Positions 1 to 6,843 of a stretch of DNA of 8,972 nt are shown in pieces. Every line of letters starts with the position of its first letter. The stretch's first letter is position 1. A program made the translations under genes and the position numbers. The DNA comes from DASQDN01 sp035630195 (GTDB lineage: Bacteria > Acidobacteriota > Terriglobia > Bryobacterales > Bryobacteraceae). The DNA lies in assembly GCA_035630195.1 (NCBI GenBank), contig DASQLD010000009.1, forward strand, positions 1 to 8,972. Reading direction: 5' to 3'. The notes beneath the pieces are model-generated. The model did not search any database. It was not told the origin of the DNA and worked only from the letters and a program-made list of their open reading frames with translations.

Positions 1-2491
1 TGGCAAACGGCCAGACTTTGTCCTGGAGTTCCAATGCCAGCCGCCACAGCATCGATGGTTTGCTTTGCGCGCCGCTTCAACGCCTTGGGGAAGCGGCGTC
101 ATTGTCGCCCACGCCGACATCACTGCCCAGAAGCGTGTGGACGAGCGGCTATCGGACGGTCAGCGTCGATTCGAGGCGCTGGTCAATTCGATCGATGGAA
201 TCGTTTGGGAGCTTGAACTCCCGGCATGGAGGTTCACCTTCGTCAGCCAGCAAGCGGAACGAATCCTTGGTTACCCGGCCGGTCAATGGACGGATCCGAA
301 TTTTTGGCAGGATCACCTTTATCCCGACGACCGGACTTGGGCCGTCGATTTTTGTACGACCGCTACGGACAAGGGAGAGAATCACCAATTGGAATACCGC
401 ATGGTCGCTGCGGATGGCCGCTTGGTTTGGCTTCGCGACATTGTGACGGTGGAAACTACTGATGGCCGTCCGGCTCGCCGGCGCGGAGTGATGGTGGATA
501 TCACGGAACGCCGGCGGGCTGACGAGGAACGGGAACTTCTCCACCGGCAGCTTGATCAGGGACGGGCGCGTTTGGAAATGGTGCTTCGCCAGATGCCCGG
601 CGGCGTGATGATAGCCGAGGCCCGCACAGGCAAGCTGTTGATTGCGAATGAAGGCTTGGCCAGAATATGGCGTCGGGACTTACGAGACCTGAATGAGATC
701 GAGGACCGCTGCCGGTGCTATAAAGGCGTTTCTGCCGGTGGAGCCCAATACGAGCTCATGGAGCGTCCCCTTGTTCGCTCGATTCTGAAGGGCGAGGTCG
801 TAAAGGATGAGGAGTGCCGTATCGAACGCGGCGATGGCACTCGAGGTTTGGTAAGCGTCAGCTCCGCGCCAATCCGCGATTCGAAAGGGAACATCGTTGC
901 GGGCGTCGCAATCTTCTCCGACATTACCCAACGTAAGGACGAACAGGCATTTCACCAGGGACAAAAGCGGGTACTCGAGATGATCGCAGCCGCTGCGCCG
1001 CTAGCCGACATCTTGACGAATATTCTGCAGCTCATCGAGCTTCAATCGAATGGGATGCTTTGCTCGATCTTATTGCTGGGAGAAGATGGTCTGCACGTGC
1101 GCCACGGCGCTGCCCCGAGTCTGCCCGAGGCGTATGTGAAGGCCATCAACGGAGCTCCCATCGGACCCAAAGCCGGGTCGTGCGGAACAGCAATGTATCG
1201 AGGCCAGCCAGTAATCGTCACGGATATCCTGGAAGATCCTTTATGGGAGGATTACCGCCAACTGGCACAATCATTCGGGCTCCGCGCCTGCTGGTCAACA
1301 CCAATTCTCTCCCCTGCTGGTAAAGTGCTCGGCAGTTTTGCGATGTACTATCACGAGCCTCGACGTCCGAGTGCGGGCGAAACACGGTTGACGAGCGTCG
1401 CCACACACCTGGCGGGCATCGCAATCGAGCGCGAACGCGCCGAACAAGCCCTCAAGCGAAGTGAGGAAAAGTACCGCCGCATAGTAGACACGGCTCATGA
1501 GGGAATTTGGTTGGTCGATGATCGCCGCACCCTCATCTTTGTCAACCAACGGATCGCTGAGATGATCGGCTATTCGGTGGACGAGTTGATCGGACGCTCG
1601 GCAAACGACTTCATCGCAAGTGAGACAAGCGAGCAGGCCACACAACGACTGGAGCGGCGACGCGGCGGTGTAGCCGAGCAGTTCGATCTTCGTTTTCGCC
1701 GGAAAGACGGATCTGATCTTTGGGGTATCGTTTCCACGACTCCAGTTCTGGACGAAGATGGACAGTTTGTAGGCGCTCTCGGAATGGTGACGGACATCAC
1801 TGAGCGCAAGCGCGCCGAGGAAGAACTGCGGCGCAATACCGAACAGATTCGGGAAATGGCTGGAAAGTTAATCACCGCGCAAGAGGAGGAGCGGCGTCGT
1901 ATCGCGAGGGAATTGCATGACGACATCGTCCAAAAGGTGGCCGTCCTCGGGATGAGTTTGAGTCGTCTAAAGCGACACCTGCCTGTCCAGGAAGAGCCCA
2001 TCGCCGGAGAACTTGCAGGAATTCAGCAGAGCATCTTTGGGCTGGCGGAGGACGTCCGTCAGCTTTCGCATAGGTTGCATCCGGCGCTCCTGGAGCATGC
2101 CGGCTTAATGGCGGCCCTGCGCTCGTTCACAACCGAGTTCAGTCGGTTGGAAAGCATAGAGGTCGAGCTCACGGTACCCGAGACAAGTGAAGGAATCCCA
2201 CCGGGAGTCGCTGTCTGTGTGTACCGGGTCGTGCAGGAATCGCTCCGAAACATCGCTAAGCATGCGGAAGCCAAGCGTGCGGAAGTGAGTCTTGCCGTCA
2301 CGCATGACGCTCTCCTCTTGATAGTCAAGGACGAGGGAAAGGGGTTCGACATCGACGATGCCAGCCGTCAGGGGCTGGGGTTGGTGAACGTGAAAGAGCG
2401 CGTCCATGTGTGCCAGGGAAGTCTCAAGGTTACGTCGCAACGTAACGTTGGCACCACTTTGCAAGCGCGTATCCCGTTAAGCGCCGGATGA
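1..2491 (+). CDS. Multi-PAS/GAF sensor histidine kinase, NarL/DegS type (5' truncated)
   Basis: This is a cytoplasmic-type sensor kinase that probably autophosphorylates a His and passes the phosphate to a separate LuxR-type response regulator, which is not in the window. The frame is open from base 2, so 829 residues are visible. A TTG at 65 is not a credible start, because the residues before it complete a PAS domain (FVLEFQCQ, WFALRA, HADIT). Visible order: tail of PAS (about 1-49), PAS (56-170, ending VDITERRRA), PAS (189-311, ending SDITQRK), GAF (322-477, with SCGTA and LRACWSTPI), PAS (487-603, ending TDITERKRA), HisKA_3 (626-693) and HATPase_c (730-827). The phospho-acceptor is His639 in ARELHDD (codon 1916-1918). 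ATP-site boxes are visible: an N-box ending ESLRNIAKH, DEGKGFD and GLGLVNVKERV. No membrane segment or receiver domain is visible. The ligand cannot be told from sequence; further sensor domains may lie upstream. Confidence 0.95.
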   Translation, partial: GKRPDFVLEFQCQPPQHRWFALRAASTPWGSGVIVAHADITAQKRVDERLSDGQRRFEALVNSIDGIVWELELPAWRFTFVSQQAERILGYPAGQWTDPNFWQDHLYPDDRTWAVDFCTTATDKGENHQLEYRMVAADGRLVWLRDIVTVETTDGRPARRRGVMVDITERRRADEERELLHRQLDQGRARLEMVLRQMPGGVMIAEARTGKLLIANEGLARIWRRDLRDLNEIEDRCRCYKGVSAGGAQYELMERPLVRSILKGEVVKDEECRIERGDGTRGLVSVSSAPIRDSKGNIVAGVAIFSDITQRKDEQAFHQGQKRVLEMIAAAAPLADILTNILQLIELQSNGMLCSILLLGEDGLHVRHGAAPSLPEAYVKAINGAPIGPKAGSCGTAMYRGQPVIVTDILEDPLWEDYRQLAQSFGLRACWSTPILSPAGKVLGSFAMYYHEPRRPSAGETRLTSVATHLAGIAIERERAEQALKRSEEKYRRIVDTAHEGIWLVDDRRTLIFVNQRIAEMIGYSVDELIGRSANDFIASETSEQATQRLERRRGGVAEQFDLRFRRKDGSDLWGIVSTTPVLDEDGQFVGALGMVTDITERKRAEEELRRNTEQIREMAGKLITAQEEERRRIARELHDDIVQKVAVLGMSLSRLKRHLPVQEEPIAGELAGIQQSIFGLAEDVRQLSHRLHPALLEHAGLMAALRSFTTEFSRLESIEVELTVPETSEGIPPGVAVCVYRVVQESLRNIAKHAEAKRAEVSLAVTHDALLLIVKDEGKGFDIDDASRQGLGLVNVKERVHVCQGSLKVTSQRNVGTTLQARIPLSAG

Positions 2492-2531
2492 TTCTAGGCT
2501 CCCGTCCGCAAAAGGAGCTGTATCGAACCAG
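2492..2531. other. Short convergent intergenic gap
   Basis: Forty bases separate the stop codons of two convergent genes. The only structure is a weak potential stem, GGCTCC (2497-2502) with GGAGCT (2514-2519), which needs one G-U pair and an 11-nt loop. It has no T-run on either side, so I do not call it a terminator. Confidence 0.4.
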
Positions 2532-4202
2532 TTATGGCATTCGCTCCAGACCCACCAGTTTCCACCCACCTGTGCTACGCCGGAAGTAAACATGCGCGGG
2601 CGGCAACGTCGGGCTCCCGGCTGCGCTTGCAATGTTGACCTCCACTTTCAGGAATGCGCCAGGTCGAGAGGGCAAGTTAGCAGGGAGGGGTATACGTTCT
2701 TGCTTGCTTCGGGTTTCGCCCAGCGGCGTAGTTTGCCCTGTTTCGTTGTTGAAATCGAACCAGGCGGCTCGGTACTCTGCTGGCGCAGCGCTGATCCCGG
2801 CCTGGGTTGCCGCGTTTCCAAACGTCAGCGCGCCCGCCGTATCGATCGCGGGATCGATGATCGGATTGACGCGCGTCAGATACGTTCGACCGATCTTATT
2901 CCGCCGCTCAATGAGAACGTCGGCCAGGTGTCGTTCGGCTTCGGGATCGCTATAGGCGCCGGCTTTGACGACAGCGCGAATCATCTCATCGCTGAAAGCC
3001 ATCACTCGCCGCGCAGCCCAGAACGCGTCGTCATCACGCATTTCCATGTACGCGGCTGTAGGAACTCTTGGTTTCCATTCCTCGGGGTTGAAACTTTTAC
3101 CTTCGAACCTGCCGATTGAGGGATGCTCTTTGTAGTCAGCGGTCTGCCAGGGACTAAGCCAGAAGCCGAATGAAAGAAGGCGACGTCTCGTTGCGCCTCC
3201 TTCGTACAGATACTCCCATCCCTCATCCCAGTCATGCGGGCCATTCGCGCCTATGCCGAATGTTGAGCCGACATCCTGAAGATAGTGCTTGACGATTCCT
3301 CGCCCATCTTCGGTGACCAGCGTATCCAGCGTGTTGCCGGCCTTCATATCGGTGAGATTCGTCCACGCGCCAAACACGCGCAGCGCTCGTAATTCACGCC
3401 GGTGCTGGTGGGGCACGATGTCATTTGGGTCATCGGGTCGCGTGTCCAAATACCGGAAGCCTCCGAGTACACGGCCAGGAATAAGTCGGCCCGCGGCCGC
3501 ACGGTAGGTTCCATCAGGGTTTCGCGCCGCGCGATCGAAGACCTCATCAAGATCCTTGGATGTCAGAGGAGTCCGCTTTCCGGATGGACGGCGCGTAGTC
3601 GCCGACGGATCGATATCCATGTTCTCGCGATTGACACTGGTGAGGAAAGTTTCCACTTGGTTATAACCGAGAGCCCAAAAGATCTTGGTTGCAATAACAA
3701 GAGCCCCGGTAGCCCCTTCGGGATTTGACGGCGGATCGAAAGACAGGAACCATGTCACACCTTTGGCGTCGCGCGCCGTGAAGCCGGGGGCGAAGCCGGT
3801 CGTCTTTTCATGGACTACGGTCCACTGCTCAGAGGCGGGAGCTTGACCGCTACCGAATGGGCGCGTGATGTTCTCGGCTGTAACTTGGCTCATTCGGTTG
3901 GTGAACCAACTCGAATCGGGCGCCTCATCAATTGTGTTTACGTTCTGTGCTTTGATATTTGACTGAGGTCGTGATGGCGTGACGAACACGTTGTACGACA
4001 AGTCATAGATGAGGTCGATGTCCCACGACTGTACAATAGACGCGTCCTGCGTCTCGGGTTCACGAGTGAGAGGATCATCCGTATAGAACTTTCGGCCGGT
4101 TGTGGCGCCGCTTGCGGTAAGGGCGACAAGAATCACTAGGGTGACGACCGAGGCCTTCAGCCGCTGCAAGAACAAATTTTGAACGAAACGGTATAGCGAC
4201 AT
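2532..4202 (-). CDS. Exported protein of unknown family with kinase-like catalytic and DFG-like motifs
   Basis: The product has about 556 residues and I do not recognise a named family. A TTG at 4205 is one codon upstream, but ATG at 4202 is preferred because GAGGAGG then sits 4 nt away. Residues 16-33 form a hydrophobic signal-peptide core ending near TASGATT, so the protein is probably exported. Seen in the body: WFLSFDPPSNPEG (about 151-163) followed by a helix-like ATKIFWALGYN; a charged block DDPNDIVPHQHRRELRALR (about 257-275); then TDMKAGNTLD (284-293) and, 17 residues later, HYLQDVGSTFG (306-316). The last two resemble a kinase catalytic loop (D285, K287, N290) and DFG (D310-V-G). The expected ATP-binding Lys strand reads FLSFD, so that Lys may be absent. 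The C-terminal 70 residues look like a separate beta-rich piece. It is the second gene of an operon with an Omp85-like barrel, so a job at the envelope is likely. The kinase relation is inference. Confidence 0.85.
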   Translation of the reverse strand: MSLYRFVQNLFLQRLKASVVTLVILVALTASGATTGRKFYTDDPLTREPETQDASIVQSWDIDLIYDLSYNVFVTPSRPQSNIKAQNVNTIDEAPDSSWFTNRMSQVTAENITRPFGSGQAPASEQWTVVHEKTTGFAPGFTARDAKGVTWFLSFDPPSNPEGATGALVIATKIFWALGYNQVETFLTSVNRENMDIDPSATTRRPSGKRTPLTSKDLDEVFDRAARNPDGTYRAAAGRLIPGRVLGGFRYLDTRPDDPNDIVPHQHRRELRALRVFGAWTNLTDMKAGNTLDTLVTEDGRGIVKHYLQDVGSTFGIGANGPHDWDEGWEYLYEGGATRRRLLSFGFWLSPWQTADYKEHPSIGRFEGKSFNPEEWKPRVPTAAYMEMRDDDAFWAARRVMAFSDEMIRAVVKAGAYSDPEAERHLADVLIERRNKIGRTYLTRVNPIIDPAIDTAGALTFGNAATQAGISAAPAEYRAAWFDFNNETGQTTPLGETRSKQERIPLPANLPSRPGAFLKVEVNIASAAGSPTLPPAHVYFRRSTGGWKLVGLERMP

Positions 4203-4206
4203 CAAG

Positions 4207-4213
4207 CCTCCTC
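4207..4213 (-). promoter_or_regulatory. Ribosome binding site overlapping the upstream stop codon
   Basis: On the minus strand the sequence reads TGAGGAGGCTTGATG. The stop TGA of the barrel gene (4214-4212) shares bases with a near-perfect GAGGAGG, and the ATG at 4202 follows 4 nt later. This settles the start of the downstream gene in favour of ATG over the adjacent TTG. It also implies translational coupling of the two genes. Confidence 0.8.
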
Positions 4214-5516
4214 AAAACGCGGCATTAGCTGAAAACACGATCTGAAAACCTTCGTTGCTCTTTGCGAAATCAATACGCAGCGGGGTTGAGAAAGGACCAT
4301 GAAATCGAAAGCCTAAGCCGGCATCGCTTTTCAGACGAGCAAAGTTTATTTCCGAGCGCCGAGAAGTTACCTTTCCAGCGTCGTAAAAGACAGCCATATC
4401 GAGGAAGCGGTTTGCCAGGACTCGCCACTCGGCCGACATTACGAGACTATTTCGATCGCGGAAGCGCCAACTGGTGAACCCTCGCAGATCCGAACCGCCC
4501 CCGAGCGACGGCAGCATGAAAAACGGAATGATCTGGTTGCCGCGCGTGAAAGTCGTTTCAACGCGTCCACGGAGCGAAAGGACCCACGTGTCGCGCAGGA
4601 TTGGAACATGTTGGATTGCTTCGTAATCCACTTGCTGAAAACCATGAATATTGTCGGGGTCCGTGTAGCTGTGCCCCGTGACCCCGTAGTACCCGCCGCT
4701 CTTCGCGTATCCGGGTGATTGACGAGAATCAAGCGCGACAGTGCCCGAATAGTGAAGATACGTTGGACTGGCGCCGAGACCCGGAAGAGTCGCGGGTGTG
4801 TAGACTTCCTCCACCGAGGGTGCGTCACCTTTGCCCGGTCGCTGTTCCCATCTCGTGAGTTCGAATCCGCCGCCGAGCATCAGCAGGCGCTGGAAAGGCC
4901 GCACTTGCAGCGTCGTGGTGAGGTACGGCTGACGAAAGCTGTAATTCACTTCATCGTCCTTCGACGTGTTGCCCGTTCCGAAACCAAAAAACCCAACTTG
5001 CGTAGCTTCGCGCCAGCCTCCGATAACGGACAGGAAGCCCCGTCGATTGAACAGGCGGGGCACAAGATATTCAGCTTCCAAGCGTTTGTAGCCCAGAAAC
5101 GTCCAACTGCCGCGCATGTCCAGTGACTGGTAGTCGCCAACAGGGTGGCGATAGCCGGCTCCGAGTGTGAAGCCGCCCCCACGGTAGGCGCTTTGGAAGA
5201 ACGGATGCCATTTAAAGTTGCCGGTGAGCAACAAATCCTCGACCTGATCGACAAATTCTTCGGCGCGGTTTAGTTTGTAGGGCTGCATTTTCGCAGCCTT
5301 TTCCGCCTGCGCCTTTGCGATCTGTCCGGCGCGCGATTCTTCGCTCGGATCCTGAGCCAAGGCGACCGGCATAAGAACAACGGCCGCGAACGCGGCGAGA
5401 CAACATCTGATCCAGATTGTCCGTTTGCTCTCGAGCCCTCGACAGAACAACTGCGCAGTTTTAGACTTCCCCAGACTGCTCGCCCTGAATAAAGATCTAA
5501 GTCTAAAACAAATCAA
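4212..5516 (-). CDS. Omp85/BamA-like outer-membrane beta-barrel protein without POTRA domains
   Basis: This is predicted to be an outer-membrane barrel of the surface antigen D15 (Omp85) class, about 434 residues from the TTG at 5516. The signal peptide core is CCLAAFAAVVLMPVALAQ (about 37-54). A short charged segment (SEESRAGQIAKAQAEK) follows, then alternating strand-like sequence to the end. The diagnostic Omp85 part is PSLGGGSDLRGF (336-347), matching the conserved RGF/RGY motif of the inward-folded loop 6. FYDAGKV and a C-terminal aromatic residue (SANAAF) also fit an outer-membrane barrel. There is no room for POTRA repeats, so it resembles the stand-alone BamA/TamA-related barrels. The start is uncertain: no ATG precedes the signal core. 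TTG at 5516 has GGAGG 5 nt upstream; the frame is open further to a TTG at 5615, and TTG at 5450 would give a shorter n-region. It is the first gene of the operon. Confidence 0.85.
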   Translation of the reverse strand: MICFRLRSLFRASSLGKSKTAQLFCRGLESKRTIWIRCCLAAFAAVVLMPVALAQDPSEESRAGQIAKAQAEKAAKMQPYKLNRAEEFVDQVEDLLLTGNFKWHPFFQSAYRGGGFTLGAGYRHPVGDYQSLDMRGSWTFLGYKRLEAEYLVPRLFNRRGFLSVIGGWREATQVGFFGFGTGNTSKDDEVNYSFRQPYLTTTLQVRPFQRLLMLGGGFELTRWEQRPGKGDAPSVEEVYTPATLPGLGASPTYLHYSGTVALDSRQSPGYAKSGGYYGVTGHSYTDPDNIHGFQQVDYEAIQHVPILRDTWVLSLRGRVETTFTRGNQIIPFFMLPSLGGGSDLRGFTSWRFRDRNSLVMSAEWRVLANRFLDMAVFYDAGKVTSRRSEINFARLKSDAGLGFRFHGPFSTPLRIDFAKSNEGFQIVFSANAAF

Positions 5517-5606
5517 ACCAACCTCCACTGCGTTGAAACTAAAGCGCTTCTCTTTTGACAGCCGAACGTGAGCGGAACTGAACACACGAGGTTTACTGTT
5601 TGTGCA

Positions 5607-5631
5607 GTCGTCCAACGTGAAGTTTGACGAC
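5607..5631. repeat. Imperfect inverted repeat upstream of the Omp85-like gene
   Basis: GTCGTCCAA (5607-5615) and TTTGACGAC (5623-5631) pair in 8 of 9 positions around a 7-base centre. If translation starts at 5516, the repeat is about 90-115 bp upstream of the start codon, where an operator could sit. If translation starts at 5615, it straddles the start instead. Function is not shown. Confidence 0.4.
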
Positions 5632-5807
5632 TTACCAGCCCGCCGGGGGTACCTATTAATGGCCGATCAATGGAAGCAAATCATTGAGTATACCGGGTCA
5701 CAGTCGACCGCCTCGCTTAAGGGCTCGGAACCGAGTTGTATGAACATCCTTTCGGTGGCCCCGGATTTCCGGCAATTCAATGGGAAGAATCGTTCCATGG
5801 GCGGGCT

Positions 5808-5841
5808 CCTAAAAAGCGCCCTTAGGTCTCAGGGTGAGACC
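5808..5841 (-). terminator. Hairpin cluster downstream of DUF2950, possible terminator
   Basis: GGTCTCA (5825-5831) and TGAGACC (5835-5841) form a perfect 7-bp stem with a 3-base loop, 63 bp past the DUF2950 stop in the direction of transcription. On the minus strand it is followed by TAAGGGCGCTTTTT, so a T-run is present but not directly next to the stem. A second possible stem (CCTAA 5808-5812 with TTAGG 5822-5826) shares two bases with the first, so the two would compete. It is a non-canonical terminator at best. Confidence 0.35.
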
Positions 5842-5903
5842 GGTTCCCGCACGCTGGTGATGCTAGGGTTGGCGTTATCGCTGCAAGGACTAGGGCTAAT
5901 GCT

Positions 5904-6839
5904 TCAGTCGCCGCTCTCGTCCATATCAACATCGAAGACTACTCTCCAAGAGCTGTCTGGGTTGAAAGACCTTATTGCCGGAGCCAGTTGTCCTGTCGAG
6001 GCTCCGAGATCCTTTTCATAAATGACGCCCGAGTAGTTAACGATGAATGTTCGGACGCCAGTCACACCGTATTTCTCTGGCCACGCGAGCAGCGCAAATC
6101 CACCAATCATCCATTTGTTTTTAACGACGTAGTTCGCTGCTCCGCCTTCAGCAGCAGGGCCCTGGGATTTCAGGATTCGGAAGTAGTATCCACGATACGC
6201 CTGCAGCGTGCCTGCCTGGAAGCCATCGGCAATGGACTTCGTGATCACACCCGCTACCGGACTATCGGAGCCATCCCAATAAAGCCCATCTTTCTGGCCG
6301 GGCGTACTCAGGATTCGCTGCGCATATTCCAGCACTCCGTCACCGTTGCGATCGATGGAAGCGTACTCCTGCTGCGCCTCGACGTAACCCGCCACAACGG
6401 TGATCGCAGCCAGTTCGTTCGCGCCTAGCCTTCTCGCGAGAACTTCATTTCTTCCTTCTTCGATGTCGAATTTCCAACGGCCATCCTTCGTCGGCATCAG
6501 CGGCACGGGAAAGGGCCAGCCTTTTTCGCCCACCTCGATAATGGCGCGCCCCAGATGAGTTGGATCTGCGTCTATCTGCACTTTCTTCGCGGCAGCCTGC
6601 ACAAAAGCTCCGCGGAGCGCCTGTCCTTCCTCGTCCGTGGGAAACAGGTCTTTCGAATCCGCGCCGAAGATTTCCAGCAAGGGTGGAAGACCGGGCTGAT
6701 TAGCGGCCTGAACCAACGCCTTTGCTGCCTCTTCAGGGCTCGAGAAAGTCTTCGGCTGCTGCGCCCAAACACTCGTGCTAACAAGCAGCGCGATCGACGT
6801 GGAAGAAATCATTCTCATTTGTCTGATTCCCGATTTCAT
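5904..6839 (-). CDS. DUF2950 family exported protein
   Basis: The product has 311 residues and matches the DUF2950 family over its length; the biochemical function of the family is unknown to me. The signal peptide is at 1-27 (core ISSTSIALLVSTSVWAQ), so the mature protein starts near Gln27 or Gln28. Family-like blocks are visible: FSSPEEAAKAL (32-42), GWPFPVPL (107-114), W-KFD followed by RRLGANELAAI (136-146), AQQEYA, then DGVLEYAQRI-ST-G-KDGLYW (167-188), YRGYYFRIL (215-223), GGAANYVV, GGFALLAWPEKYG (246-258) and a late DLGAST. The frame is open up to 6914, but ATG at 6839 is chosen because it gives a clean signal peptide and lies 4 nt past the DUF3300 stop. Residues 163-171 (DRNGDGVLE) look like half of an EF-hand loop. 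DUF2950 genes are often found beside DUF3300 genes, as here. Confidence 0.93.
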   Translation of the reverse strand: MKSGIRQMRMISSTSIALLVSTSVWAQQPKTFSSPEEAAKALVQAANQPGLPPLLEIFGADSKDLFPTDEEGQALRGAFVQAAAKKVQIDADPTHLGRAIIEVGEKGWPFPVPLMPTKDGRWKFDIEEGRNEVLARRLGANELAAITVVAGYVEAQQEYASIDRNGDGVLEYAQRILSTPGQKDGLYWDGSDSPVAGVITKSIADGFQAGTLQAYRGYYFRILKSQGPAAEGGAANYVVKNKWMIGGFALLAWPEKYGVTGVRTFIVNYSGVIYEKDLGASTGQLAPAIRSFNPDSSWRVVFDVDMDESGD

Positions 6840-6843
6840 TGTC

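Larger units (their letters stand above)
5517..5903. other. Intergenic region with several short inverted repeats; no gene supported
   Basis: This gap lies upstream of the barrel operon and downstream of the DUF2950 gene; both read on the minus strand. It should hold the operon promoter, but I could not pick a convincing -35/-10 pair. It contains a run of small inverted repeats between 5724 and 5841 and another at 5607-5631. A plus-strand frame open from 5602 to 6021 shows no family features and runs 118 bp into the DUF2950 gene, so I do not call it. No tRNA-like cloverleaf was seen. Confidence 0.5.

Noticed and set aside
1570..2001. Minus-strand open frame of 143 codons inside the sensor kinase
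   Set aside because: It covers the PAS and HisKA_3 coding region on the wrong strand and is Ser/Arg-rich, as expected for an antisense shadow in GC-rich DNA.
2592..3119. Plus-strand open frame of 175 codons opposite the kinase-like gene
   Set aside because: It is an antisense shadow within a gene with a signal peptide, a strong ribosome binding site and conserved-looking motifs; its own product shows no domain.
5602..6021. Plus-strand open frame of 139 codons
   Set aside because: It overlaps the DUF2950 3' end on the opposite strand and the 5' region of the Omp85-like gene, has no recognisable domain and no good ribosome binding site. Its middle hydrophobic stretch is not enough to call a gene.
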